DNA of 64,000 nucleotides from an uncultured Cytophagales bacterium (GCA_937136415.1 CAKZOK010000174.1:18966-82965); one strand, 5' to 3'; shown: positions 50,803 to 59,752, counted from the first letter of the stretch. Notes: generated by a model from the sequence alone, not told the origin. A program made the numbers and translations.

Positions 50803-52146
50803 TTAATTAAATTTCTTTCTCTCAAAACGCCAAGTAAGCAAAATTGAAGATGTGATAAGTCCTAAACACAATCCCCACCAAATTCCAGCAATGCCCATTC
50901 CGAGAGGAAAAGCCAAAATATATCCTCCACCAATTCCGATTACCCAATAGGCAAAAAGGCTAATGGCTGTCGGAACTTTTATATCTTCCAATCCTCTTAG
51001 ATTTCCTGCCGAAACTACTTGTATTCCGTCTGTCATCTGAAAAACAGCTACAATAATAAGAAGTTGCATGGTTATTTCGACAATCTGTTTGGCATTTGGT
51101 TCTGCTTCATTAATATACCAAAGTGGAATTTGCCCTTTAAATAAAAAAATCAAACCTGCCATAATTGCCATAAAAGTCACAATTAAATAAACAGCACTTC
51201 TTCCTGTGATTTTGATTTCATTTATTTTATTTTTTCCTACTAAATTAGCAACAGCAACAGTCGTTCCTTGAGAAATTCCGACAGCAACCATAAATGTAGT
51301 AAAAGCAATATTGAGTGCAATTTGATGTGCAGCCAAAGCCTCTTTACTAATCCAACCTGCCATAATTGCAGCCACACCAAATGCACCACTCTCAAAAACC
51401 ATCTGCAAACCAATAGGAACACCAATATTTGATAGTTTTTTAAAAATATCTTTAGAAAGAACAGAAAGGGAAAATGAAAAATCAATAAACTGTCTAAAAA
51501 ATGGCAGCGCAAAGAAAACAACCAACATGGTTACCAAAAGTAAGACACGAGAAATAAGCGTTGCAACACCTGCTCCAAGAAGCCCCAATTCTGGGAAGCC
51601 AAATTTTCCAAAAATAAGTAAATAATTAAGAACAATATTTACTACACACGACAGAATATTGACACTCATCGGTACTTTTGTCTTTGTGAGTGCTTCTGAA
51701 AATTGCTGCAATGCCAAAAATAAAAACCAAGGAATAACAGAAAGAGCCAACAAACGATAATACGGAATTGCCAAAACTACGACAGCAGCAGGCTGGTCAA
51801 GATAACCTAAAAATGGAACTGCCATTTCGAATCCTAACCACATCAACGTACTAACAATAGCATAAAGCAGCATTCCATTTTGCAAATATTTGGCGCAAAG
51901 AGGATAATTCTTGGTTGCATAGGCACTAGCAACAGGAGGCTTTAATCCATAAATAAGCCCTACTCCAAAAGTAGCAAACATAAAAATAATACTGTTGGCA
52001 AAGGCAGAAGAAGCAAGTGCAACTGTATCGTAATTTCCGACCATAATAGTATCCGAAATTGCAATCAAAACAGTTGTGATTTGCCCCAAAACGATTGGCG
52101 AAGACAAACGAATATGTTTTTTGAAGTAGAAAAGATAGTTTTTCAT
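50803..52146 (-). CDS. MATE-family multidrug efflux transporter
   Basis: A 447-residue inner-membrane transporter with about twelve hydrophobic segments and two-fold pseudo-symmetry. The first half starts LSSPIVLGQITTVLIAISDT with IMVGNYDTVALASSAFANSI; the second half starts IGVPIGLQMVFESGAFGVAA with IMAGWISKEALAAHQIALNI. Ion-driven export of cationic drugs or metabolites is the family role; substrate unknown. A palindromic repeat (family A) lies 16-53 nt upstream of its start. Confidence 0.95.
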   Translation of the reverse strand: MKNYLFYFKKHIRLSSPIVLGQITTVLIAISDTIMVGNYDTVALASSAFANSIIFMFATFGVGLIYGLKPPVASAYATKNYPLCAKYLQNGMLLYAIVSTLMWLGFEMAVPFLGYLDQPAAVVVLAIPYYRLLALSVIPWFLFLALQQFSEALTKTKVPMSVNILSCVVNIVLNYLLIFGKFGFPELGLLGAGVATLISRVLLLVTMLVVFFALPFFRQFIDFSFSLSVLSKDIFKKLSNIGVPIGLQMVFESGAFGVAAIMAGWISKEALAAHQIALNIAFTTFMVAVGISQGTTVAVANLVGKNKINEIKITGRSAVYLIVTFMAIMAGLIFLFKGQIPLWYINEAEPNAKQIVEITMQLLIIVAVFQMTDGIQVVSAGNLRGLEDIKVPTAISLFAYWVIGIGGGYILAFPLGMGIAGIWWGLCLGLITSSILLTWRFERKKFN

Positions 52147-52161
52147 TATTGTAGTTTTATT

Positions 52162-52199
52162 GTTGATGTTGTTATGCTAAAGCACCAACAATGGCGAGG
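52162..52199 (+). repeat. palindromic repeat family A, degenerate copy
   Basis: TTGTTGATGTTGTTATGCTA then AAGCACCAACAATGGCGAG: same layout as at 4952, 48729 and 8054 (inverted), with stem mismatches. It lies in the 5' region of the MATE gene. Confidence 0.65.
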
Positions 52200-52273
52200 T
52201 TGTAATATTAAAATTGGAAACAAAAACCGTTTTATTAAAAAAAATGTCTTTCAAATCAAATTACTTATATTAT

Positions 52274-52539
52274 CTGTCATTCCCCACCATAAATTCAAAA
52301 AAACGGCATTTAATTAATTGCAATTATTCTTATAATTAATCGCACTTTTGATAGTAAAAAAATAATATAATTAGCAGTACACCAAAAATGATTCAAACTA
52401 CAAATTTGATAAATCAAATTACTATGTAGCCACTTGATTTATCAAGCGATGTTTTATTTGAATATTTATATTTAATAATTGATTAGTGCAGTTTATAATA
52501 AATAACTAAAAATTTCATTTTTAGGGTGGGGAATGACAA
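52274..52539. mobile_element. MITE-like element, about 266 bp
   Basis: TGTCATTCCCCACCATAAA (52275-52293) and TTTAGGGTGGGGAATGACA (52520-52538) are inverted with one mismatch in 19. ATTAT occurs on both sides, one base outside each repeat (52269-52273 and 52540-52544), suggesting a 5-bp target duplication. The AT-rich interior carries two further palindromes (around TTTGATAAATCAAA at 52406-52419 and CTTGATTTATCAAG at 52432-52445) and no ORF. No transposase recognised. With the family A copy this accounts for most of the 420-nt gap. Confidence 0.7.
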
Positions 52540-52566
52540 ATTATAATCGTAATTCGTAATTACTGT

Positions 52567-53304
52567 TTAAATCAAATCTGTAATATCTTTTACTCCAAGT
52601 TGGGCTGTTTTGATAAAACCTTCGCCATAGTCTGCTTGAATAGAATGTCCAAATTCTTTTGCTCGTGCTTCCAAAAACTGAACAAAACGAGGCGAAGAAA
52701 TAAATGTTTCCTCTTCATCAGATTGATAATTTGGGTTATGAAATTGTGATTCAAAGGCTAAAATTGATTTCATTTTTTGCTGCCAAAACGGCGTTACATC
52801 TACTACAAAATCAGGTGTAAGCATATTGCTTTGAATATAATGATAGACATGTTTTGGTCGCCAATGCTCTTGTTTTTTGCCTTCCCATTCTGTTTCTATT
52901 TTTATAAGTCCACTCAAAAAGCAGGCTGTTTTTGAAAGTTCTGCGCCTTTTCCGTGGTCTGGGTGTCGGTCTGAAGGAGCATTTATTAATACAATTTCGG
53001 GTCTGAATCTACGAATGGCTTGAATTACTCTTAGCCTATGTTCGTTGTCATCTTTGAAAAAAGCATCTTGAAAAGCCAAATTTTCTCTTACTGAAAGTCC
53101 CAGTATTTTTCCTGAATTTTGGGCTTCTACATCACGAATTTCAGCACTTCCTCTTGAGCCTAATTCTCCTCTTGTAAAATCTATAATTCCAGTTTTTTTA
53201 CCTTTTGAGGCTGCCGACAATAGTGTTCCTGAGCAGCTAAGTTCGACATCGTCTGGGTGTGCAGCAAGTGCAAGAATATCTAATTTTATATCTTGATTAA
53301 TCAT
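52567..53304 (-). CDS. bshB1: bacillithiol biosynthesis deacetylase BshB1
   Basis: A 245-residue zinc-dependent deacetylase (LmbE/PIG-L fold) that removes acetyl from GlcNAc-malate in bacillithiol synthesis. Zinc motifs: AAHPDDVELSCSGTL (residues about 14-28) and PSDRHPDHGKGAELSKT. Further BshB1-type features: TRGELGSRGSAEIRDVEAQN, ENLAFQDAFF, FVVDVTPFWQQKMKSILAFE with SQF, and GHSIQADYGEGF near the end. It implies the cell uses bacillithiol as a low-mass thiol. bshA and bshC are not in view. A minus-strand TATCTTTG (53360-53367) is a likely -7 box. Confidence 0.95.
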   Translation of the reverse strand: MINQDIKLDILALAAHPDDVELSCSGTLLSAASKGKKTGIIDFTRGELGSRGSAEIRDVEAQNSGKILGLSVRENLAFQDAFFKDDNEHRLRVIQAIRRFRPEIVLINAPSDRHPDHGKGAELSKTACFLSGLIKIETEWEGKKQEHWRPKHVYHYIQSNMLTPDFVVDVTPFWQQKMKSILAFESQFHNPNYQSDEEETFISSPRFVQFLEARAKEFGHSIQADYGEGFIKTAQLGVKDITDLI

Positions 53305-53359
53305 ATAACTAATTTGAATTTGTGTCTATTTGATGTATTGGACATTTTAAAACGATTTG

Positions 53360-53367
53360 CAAAGATA
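53360..53367 (-). promoter_or_regulatory. candidate -7 element of bshB1
   Basis: Minus-strand TATCTTTG fits TAnnTTTG, 56 nt upstream of bshB1. The nearest TTG is 25 nt upstream, too far, so the -33 box is uncertain. The remaining part of the 328-nt divergent gap shows no repeat or further ORF. Confidence 0.45.
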
Positions 53368-53632
53368 GAAATTTGAGAATCATTTGTAGGTACAATTATC
53401 ATAATAAAATCAATAAGGTTTAATTTTAAACTCCTTGCGTATTTTTAACAAAAAATTAGTACTTTGATGCAACGTATTAATAAAGTTTTGCATCTAATAA
53501 ATAACAGAAGCATAATTTTTGAGTTAAATAAATTGATAAATTATTTATTTTGGCTCAATGACAAATTTCTCACTCCCAACAATTTATAACATACATAAAT
53601 CAAAATACATTCAAACTATTACCTATATTATT

Positions 53633-54733
53633 ATGAAAAATAAAACAAAATCATTTCAAATTATCGGCTCACCTCCTTTTAGACTGTCTATTGTAGGAAT
53701 TTTGGTCGCTTTTTTTATGTTTTCAACCAATTCTTTTGCTCAAGATTACGATGATGTTTATGGCTCAAAAAAAGACCGTGTAGCCTTATCAAATAAAAAA
53801 GCAAAAGCAGAAGCCTTAGCTCAACAGCGTGCCGATGAAGCTCGTGCAAGAGCAGAAGCAGAATATGCACAACAAGCCGAAATTAGAGCAAAATTAGATG
53901 CTCAAGAAGCAGCAAAAAATCAGTTTACATCAACTTACACACCTTATCAGCGTCAAAACTGCAATGATTGTGGGCAGTTTAATCAATTTAATAACCCTTG
54001 TGGAGCAAATCCGTGTGGCAATGTAATTGTTACAAACCCATGTGGTTCTTCTAATCCGTGTGGTGGTAGAAATTATGGTTATAATAATAGATGGAATAAT
54101 GGCTGGGGAAGCAACTGGAATAGAAGCTGGAACTCGGGTTGGTCAATGGGTTGGTCTTCTCGTGGAGGCTGGAACTCAGGTTGGTCTGTTGGATATGGAA
54201 ACTGGAACAGATGGAACAATGCTTATTGGAACAGAGGCTGGGGAAGTGGTTATTATGGATATGGAAACTCGTGGAGCAGAGGCTATAATAATGGCTGGAA
54301 CAACAATGTATGGAACTCATGTGATAGAGAATACAGAGGAGATACACGCAGCCAAAGCATAACAGCAGCACGTCAGCGCAGAGGTGGTGGAATAATTATT
54401 CCAACAACAACAGGAGGAAACACTCGTGGTGGAAGCACAATAGGAGGACGTTCAAACAATCAAAATACAAGAAGTGGGCGTAGTAATAATTACAGTCAAG
54501 GAAGAAATAATTCTAACACAAGAGGAAATACAAGAACAAATACTCGTACCAATACAAACCAAAATCGTAGAAATAACAGAGGAACAAGCACAAGAGGCAG
54601 CTCAAATACTCGTTCGAACAACAGAAGTGGTGGAAGTTCTACAAAACGTTCTTCTAGTAGTTCAAAAAGTAAATCTGGAGGAAGCCGTAGTGGAGGTGGA
54701 AGCAGTCGTTCACGTAGAGGTGGAGGAAGATAA
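53633..54733 (+). CDS. exported low-complexity protein with NPCG, WN/GW and RGG/SR regions
   Basis: A 366-residue exported protein. Start at 53633 gives a signal peptide (core LSIVGILVAFFMFSTNSFAQ, cleaved near Gln37). Then an Ala/Glu/Arg coiled coil (about 50-95, ALAQQRADEARARAEAEYAQ), a Cys-rich patch with repeated NPCG (CNDCG...NPCGANPCG...NPCG), a Trp/Asn/Gly repeat zone (RWNNGWGSNWNRSWNSGWSM), and a basic Arg/Ser/Gly/Asn tail rich in NTR/RSG to the end (SRSRRGGGR). It resembles structural, adhesive or matrix proteins; no enzyme domain. The composition makes other-frame ORFs long. Function unknown. Confidence 0.75.
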   Translation: MKNKTKSFQIIGSPPFRLSIVGILVAFFMFSTNSFAQDYDDVYGSKKDRVALSNKKAKAEALAQQRADEARARAEAEYAQQAEIRAKLDAQEAAKNQFTSTYTPYQRQNCNDCGQFNQFNNPCGANPCGNVIVTNPCGSSNPCGGRNYGYNNRWNNGWGSNWNRSWNSGWSMGWSSRGGWNSGWSVGYGNWNRWNNAYWNRGWGSGYYGYGNSWSRGYNNGWNNNVWNSCDREYRGDTRSQSITAARQRRGGGIIIPTTTGGNTRGGSTIGGRSNNQNTRSGRSNNYSQGRNNSNTRGNTRTNTRTNTNQNRRNNRGTSTRGSSNTRSNNRSGGSSTKRSSSSSKSKSGGSRSGGGSSRSRRGGGR

Positions 54734-54763
54734 TTTTTTCTTTCTAAAAAATTTATAAAATAG

Positions 54764-54826
54764 AAAAAGGCTTTTTACAGAATGGTTACGAACTTTACGT
54801 AGCCAAAATGTAGAAAGTCTTTTTTG
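54764..54826 (+). terminator. nested-hairpin terminator
   Basis: AAAAAGGCTTTTTACA pairs with TGTAGAAAGTCTTTTT through G-U wobbles, enclosing an inner hairpin GGTTACG/CGTAGCC. A T run follows. It ends the low-complexity gene's mRNA. Confidence 0.7.
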
Positions 54827-54934
54827 TTGTCTGTATAGCAAAAAACTACATCAAAACCTTACTATTCGAAAGAGCGAGGGTAGTGCAAAATGGAATTTGA
54901 AAAGCAATAATACAAGTAATTTTGGAAAAACCTA

Positions 54935-54964
54935 TTGTTTTTTGAAAAAAAATTCGTATTTTTG
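54935..54964 (+). promoter_or_regulatory. promoter of the GT5-like gene
   Basis: TTG (54935-54937), 19-nt spacer, TATTTTTG (54957-54964): exact consensus. It implies a leader of about 170 nt before 55140 in which no riboswitch or leader ORF was recognised. Confidence 0.7.
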
Positions 54965-55139
54965 TAAAAGATTTTGGATTATTATAAAAAATATTTTAAA
55001 CTGATTTTTTAACAAAAACATAAAAACAAATTTATTATATTAATATAACAGATTATTTTTTTAATTGCTTTTTCAGTTCAAAAAAAATGTAATTCAAAGA
55101 AGAAAAATTTAAAGAATATTTTACCTAATTTTTTATACT

Positions 55140-55991
55140 ATGTCAGAAAGACTGCGCATACTTTATGTAACAAGTGAGATTACACCATTTTTGAATAAGT
55201 TAGGAGTTGGAGATTATGTACGTCCATTGCCAGAAGCAATGCAAAACAAAGACATCGAAATTCGTATTATTGTACCACGCTGGGGAGTTATTAATGAGCG
55301 TAAAAATCGCCTTCACGAAGTAGTCAGACTTTCTGGAATCAATATTACAGTTGGTGAAGAAGACAAACCACTTACAATCAAGGTGGCTTCTATTCCACAG
55401 GCAAAAATGCAGGTTTATTTTATTGATAATGAAGATTATTTTCATCGCAAAAAATTATACAAAGACAAAGCAGAAAATCTTTTTGAAGATAACGACGAGC
55501 GTGCCATATTTTTCTGTAAAGGAGTTGCCGAAACCGTAAAAAAACTAGGTTGGTCGCCTGATATTGTACACTGTAATGATTGGTTTACGGGTCTTTTGCC
55601 TCTTTATCTTCGCTCTACATACCAAAACGAACCTCTTTTTAAAGAATCAAAAATTGTTTCGACAGTATATGATAATCTTTTTGAGCAAAAATTTGATGCT
55701 ACAACACTTGCCGACAAAGTAGCCTTAGATGATATTACTGAAGAAATGTTAGCCTCACTTATCGCAAATCCAACTCCTCAAGGGTTTATGGAAATGGGTG
55801 CAAAATATTCGGATTGTATCGTAAATGCTCAAGAAACTGGCAAAACAAATGACATTATTGCAGCTTCAACATCTGAAAATGTAAGTACGATTGTAGGAGA
55901 TAAAGATGCAATTTGTGATGGATATTTTGAGATTTATAAGACACTTTTAGGAGATAAAATGACAGAATTATTAGAAGAAAAAACAGCTTAG
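55140..55991 (+). CDS. glycogen/starch-synthase-like protein, N-terminal (GT5) half only
   Basis: A 283-residue protein matching only the N-terminal Rossmann half of GT5 glycogen synthases: RILYVTSEITPFLNKLGVGD, VPRWGVINERKNRLHEVVRL, DNEDYFHRKKLYKD, RAIFFCKGVAETVKKLGWSP and IVHCNDWFTGLLPLYLRS. The donor-binding KxGGL loop is changed to NKLGVG, and the C-terminal GT-B domain is absent, so normal synthase activity is doubtful. Such short forms next to DUF4270 and glmS recur in Bacteroidota, so this is a conserved variant rather than a broken gene. Start MSERLRILY is clear; a terminator follows. Confidence 0.85.
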   Translation: MSERLRILYVTSEITPFLNKLGVGDYVRPLPEAMQNKDIEIRIIVPRWGVINERKNRLHEVVRLSGINITVGEEDKPLTIKVASIPQAKMQVYFIDNEDYFHRKKLYKDKAENLFEDNDERAIFFCKGVAETVKKLGWSPDIVHCNDWFTGLLPLYLRSTYQNEPLFKESKIVSTVYDNLFEQKFDATTLADKVALDDITEEMLASLIANPTPQGFMEMGAKYSDCIVNAQETGKTNDIIAASTSENVSTIVGDKDAICDGYFEIYKTLLGDKMTELLEEKTA

Positions 55992-56018
55992 TCAAACTTC
56001 TATTTTCTTAATGAATAC

Positions 56019-56054
56019 AAACAGACAGAGTAATTTTACTTTGTCTGTTTTTTT
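56019..56054 (+). terminator. terminator of the GT5-like gene
   Basis: AAACAGACAGAGTA and TACTTTGTCTGTTT pair (one G-U) with a short loop and T7. Confidence 0.85.
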
Positions 56055-56121
56055 ATTTGCCTATCCTTTATTAATTTTTGTTTCAAAACTAACAAATATT
56101 CTAATTTATCTATATAATTCG

Positions 56122-56129
56122 TACTTTTG
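56122..56129 (+). promoter_or_regulatory. candidate -7 element of the DUF4270 gene
   Basis: TACTTTTG fits TAnnTTTG, 151 nt before the DUF4270 start and after the upstream terminator. -33 box not found. Confidence 0.4.
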
Positions 56130-56280
56130 CGAACGTATTTATATGATTCACTTTTTCAAGTCAAAAATATATTTATTTAACTCAAGCATTTTGCAACAAA
56201 ATAAGTGATTTTGTTCGTCATATTTCTGTCTAAGTCAAAACATAAAAAAACACTAAAACAGTTGTCATAAATTTAATTTA

Positions 56281-57651
56281 ATGAAAAAACATAATAGTTT
56301 ATCTCGCATTTTGATAGTAGCCTCAAAGAAATCTCTTTCTATTCATTCTTCTTTCTTTCAAATAATTGGTTGTATTTTCTTTGTTATGGCTCTAATCAGT
56401 TGTGAAAAAGAGCCAGAACCTATTGGTATAGCAGACGAGCAAGTCATAAATACCTATTATACAGACACAATTAGTATCCAAGTCAAACTTTTTCAGTCAG
56501 ACAGTATCAATACCACTAGCCGAACAGGCAATTCTCGTTTATTAATGGGGTCATTGACCGATGAGTATGTAGGCAGCTATTCGGCGCAGGCTTTTGGCAA
56601 CCTTTCATTGACTTCACTTACCGAAGAGCTAAAAAACGATGATGGGCAAGTTGCAATTTTTGATTCCTTGGTTGGTTTCTTTCAAACTGATTACTTCTAT
56701 GGAGATACAACAGTTCAGAATATGATACAATTTTATGAGGTTTCAGAGTATTTTGAAGGCAAATTTTATTATCAATTTGATTCGCTTCAAACCTCAAACT
56801 CGGTGGTTGGAACGGCTTCTTATCCTGCTGCCTTAGACAGCAATCGAGTATTACGAGTTGCTTTTTCGGAAGAATTTGGAAGAAAATTATTTGATTATGG
56901 AGTAGCTAATAAGTTTGAAAATGATTCTTTATTTAGGATTTTTTCAAAAGGACTTGCCTTTAGAAGTGCTTCTCCCAATACATCTATTATAGGCATAAAT
57001 CCTCTTGCACCTGTTACAGGAGTCGGTTTATATTTTCATTACCCAGATGATACAGTTGCATCTTCTTACAAATTTGATATGCCTGTTAGTTTTTCGAATA
57101 TAGAAAGTGATTTGTCTAATTCGGCACTTGCTGCTTTGGCTACACAAGATTATATTCCTAGTGAAAATACAAATAACCTTGCTGCCATACAAGCAGGAAC
57201 AGGAATCGGTGTAAAAGTAGAGTTTCCTTATCTAAATGACTTTGTAAGCAATCAAAATATTATTATTCAACGTGCCGAATTAGATATTCCAGCTCTAAAA
57301 CCTGCTATGAGTGCTAGTAAATCAGCTCCTAACCAACTCTTATTTTTATTTGGTGATGGAAATGGTTTTTATTATACACCTAGTGGTTCTGTTCAGTTTT
57401 TGGAGGCAGAAGGGGGAGCAAATGAAGGGTTATCAATGGCATACTCTACAGCAGGAAAATCATATAGTTATGCAACCATGACAAGTTATATTAATCAATT
57501 ATCAAAGGGAAATATTCCTGAAAGTGATGGGCTAATTTTACAACCTTCTGAAAATAATATCAGTGTAGATAGATTTATTTTTCCTACACAGAAAAATACA
57601 GATAACCTTCCTTCTATTCGATTACGTATGTATTATAGTGTTGTAGAATAA
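56281..57651 (+). CDS. DUF4270 family lipoprotein
   Basis: A 456-residue exported lipoprotein. The N-region is long and the lipobox is ALISC (Cys41). The mature part shows the DUF4270 pattern: DTISIQVKLFQSDSI near residue 60, RLLMGSLTDEYVGSYSAQAF, FDSLVGFFQTDYFYGDTT, a middle domain with GVGLYFHYPDD, and a closing strand SIRLRMYYSVVE. It probably faces the outside of the outer membrane. The genomic setting with the GT5-like gene before it and glmS after it is shared by many Bacteroidota, suggesting a role in envelope amino-sugar or polysaccharide work (inference). Confidence 0.92.
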   Translation: MKKHNSLSRILIVASKKSLSIHSSFFQIIGCIFFVMALISCEKEPEPIGIADEQVINTYYTDTISIQVKLFQSDSINTTSRTGNSRLLMGSLTDEYVGSYSAQAFGNLSLTSLTEELKNDDGQVAIFDSLVGFFQTDYFYGDTTVQNMIQFYEVSEYFEGKFYYQFDSLQTSNSVVGTASYPAALDSNRVLRVAFSEEFGRKLFDYGVANKFENDSLFRIFSKGLAFRSASPNTSIIGINPLAPVTGVGLYFHYPDDTVASSYKFDMPVSFSNIESDLSNSALAALATQDYIPSENTNNLAAIQAGTGIGVKVEFPYLNDFVSNQNIIIQRAELDIPALKPAMSASKSAPNQLLFLFGDGNGFYYTPSGSVQFLEAEGGANEGLSMAYSTAGKSYSYATMTSYINQLSKGNIPESDGLILQPSENNISVDRFIFPTQKNTDNLPSIRLRMYYSVVE

Positions 57652-57793
57652 AAGTAAAAAAAACTTATTTTTTTATAAATCACTTTTCAAATCAAAAGCG
57701 ATTTAAAATTATTCTGTAATTTGCTAATAGTAAAGAGTTTGAAATACTCAAACTCATCAAATCAAAAATACGTCATTAAAAAAATATAAATTT

Positions 57794-59641
57794 ATGTGTG
57801 GAATTGTAGGTTATATTGGGCAACGTGAAGCATATCCTATTCTGATAAAAGGATTAAAAAGATTAGAATATCGTGGTTATGACAGCTCTGGAGTAGCTTT
57901 AATGAACTCTAGCATCAATATTTATAAAAAACAAGGAAAGGTAGCTCAACTAGAAAGCTTTGCCAAAGACAAAGACAAAACAGGAAAGGTAGGTATTGGG
58001 CACACTCGTTGGGCAACTCATGGAGAGCCAAATGATACAAATGCACACCCTCATTATTCAGGCTCAAATCGTTTGGCAATTATCCATAATGGAATTATTG
58101 AAAATTATGCTGTCTTAAAGCAAGATTTAATCAATAAAGGACATACTTTTAAATCTGATACTGATTCAGAAGTTTTTATTCATTTTATTGAAGAAATTCA
58201 GAATCAACACAACTGCAGCTTGGAAGAAGCTGTTCGTTTGGCACTTCATAAAGTGGTAGGTGCGTATGCCATCATCATTATGTCTGAAGATACGCCTCAT
58301 CAACTGATTGCAGCACGAAAAGGAAGCCCTTTGGTTATCGGAATTGGAAAAGATAATGACCAAAACGAATTTTTTATTGCTTCCGATGCTACTCCTATCA
58401 TTGAGTACACAAAAGAAGTTGTTTATCTCAATGATGGCGAAATTGCATTGCTGACAAATGATTCTCTTACCATCAGAAATATTGAAGACATTCCGACAAC
58501 TCCTTATATTCATACTCTGGATATGGAATTGGAATCTATCGAAAAAGGTGGTTATGATTATTTTATGCTCAAAGAAATATTCGAACAACCCAAATCTATT
58601 CGTGATGCACTACGTGGAAGGTTGATTGCAGCCAATGGACACTCAAATTTGGGAGGCATTCACAAGTACTTGGACAATCTTGTAAATGCAAAACGTATTG
58701 TAATTGTTGCTTGTGGAACTTCATGGCACGCTGGTTTGGTTGCAGAATATATTATTGAAGAGTTTGCACGCATTCCTGTTGAGGTAGAATATGCCTCCGA
58801 ATTTCGTTACCGAAACCCAATTATTGAAGAAGGTGATATTATCATTGCCATTTCTCAATCTGGAGAAACTGCTGATACGCTTGCAGCCATAGAATTAGCA
58901 AAAAGCAAAGGCGCAATTATTTTTGGCGTTTGTAATGTGGTGGGTTCTTCTATTGCACGAGCAACACACGAAGGCGCATACATACATGCAGGACCCGAAA
59001 TTGGCGTTGCAAGTACAAAAGCATTTACAGGACAAGTAACCGTTTTGGCTCTTCTTGGATTAATGCTTGCCAAACACAGAAAGACGCTTTCTGAAAATCA
59101 ATTAAAAGACCTCTTGAATCAATTAGAGCGCATTCCTCAAAAAGTAGAACAAGCTCTAAAACTAAATAATCAAATTGAGAAAATAGCTAAAGATTTTGTT
59201 GAAGCTAGTAATTTCTTATACTTAGGACGTGGTTATAATTTTCCTGTCGCTTTAGAAGGTGCTTTAAAACTAAAAGAAATTTCATACATTCATGCAGAAG
59301 GCTACCCTGCTGCCGAAATGAAACACGGACCTATTGCTCTTATTGATGAAGAAATGCCAGTCGTAGTAATTGCTACTCGTGATAATTCGTATGACAAGAT
59401 TTTATCAAATATCGAAGAAGTAAAAGCAAGGCGAGGAAAAGTAATTGCAGTGGTTACCGAAGGCGATGCAGCTATTCCAAAAAAGGTAGATTATGTAATC
59501 GAAGTACCAAGTACGCATGATGCCTTTATGCCTTTGGTTTCAGTTATTCCTCTTCAACTTTTGTCTTATCATGTGGCTTTGATGCGTGGTTGTAATGTCG
59601 ACCAGCCTAGAAATTTGGCAAAATCTGTTACAGTAGAATAA
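57794..59641 (+). CDS. glmS: glutamine-fructose-6-phosphate aminotransferase (isomerising)
   Basis: A 615-residue enzyme that makes glucosamine-6-phosphate, the first step to UDP-GlcNAc. The start MCGIVGYIGQREAYPILIKG has catalytic Cys2. The glutaminase domain shows YRGYDSSGVALM, GHTRWATHGEPNDTNAHPH and HNGIIENY. Two SIS isomerase domains follow (CGTSWHAGLVAEYIIEEFA; FLYLGRGYNFPVALEGALKL) and the end is DQPRNLAKSVTVE. Length is standard. No GlmS-type ribozyme or small-RNA site is apparent upstream. Strong terminator at 59685. Confidence 0.97.
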   Translation: MCGIVGYIGQREAYPILIKGLKRLEYRGYDSSGVALMNSSINIYKKQGKVAQLESFAKDKDKTGKVGIGHTRWATHGEPNDTNAHPHYSGSNRLAIIHNGIIENYAVLKQDLINKGHTFKSDTDSEVFIHFIEEIQNQHNCSLEEAVRLALHKVVGAYAIIIMSEDTPHQLIAARKGSPLVIGIGKDNDQNEFFIASDATPIIEYTKEVVYLNDGEIALLTNDSLTIRNIEDIPTTPYIHTLDMELESIEKGGYDYFMLKEIFEQPKSIRDALRGRLIAANGHSNLGGIHKYLDNLVNAKRIVIVACGTSWHAGLVAEYIIEEFARIPVEVEYASEFRYRNPIIEEGDIIIAISQSGETADTLAAIELAKSKGAIIFGVCNVVGSSIARATHEGAYIHAGPEIGVASTKAFTGQVTVLALLGLMLAKHRKTLSENQLKDLLNQLERIPQKVEQALKLNNQIEKIAKDFVEASNFLYLGRGYNFPVALEGALKLKEISYIHAEGYPAAEMKHGPIALIDEEMPVVVIATRDNSYDKILSNIEEVKARRGKVIAVVTEGDAAIPKKVDYVIEVPSTHDAFMPLVSVIPLQLLSYHVALMRGCNVDQPRNLAKSVTVE

Positions 59642-59684
59642 AAAACACACGCACAAAACCAATTCTTTAAAACAACTTCAAAGA

Positions 59685-59728
59685 AAAAAGCCATTCTATC
59701 AATATAATTTTTGATAGAATGGCTTTTT
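59685..59728. terminator. bidirectional terminator
   Basis: AAAAAGCCATTCTATCAA (59685-59702) and TTGATAGAATGGCTTTTT (59711-59728) form a perfect 18-bp stem between the convergent glmS and OmpA genes. Confidence 0.92.
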
Positions 59729-59752
59729 ATTGTGAATGAAAAACTAGACAAA

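Noticed and set aside
54027..54371. Long other-frame ORFs over the low-complexity gene
   Set aside because: They are by-products of the repetitive codons of the real gene at 53633-54733 and have implausible compositions.
54965..55139. Riboswitch in the 170-nt leader of the GT5-like gene
   Set aside because: No conserved aptamer core or terminator/anti-terminator pair could be recognised.
56011..56208. 65-residue ORF after the GT5-like gene
   Set aside because: It begins inside the terminator hairpin, has no family signal, and its codons look like translated AT-rich spacer; the upstream promoter box at 56122 lies within it.
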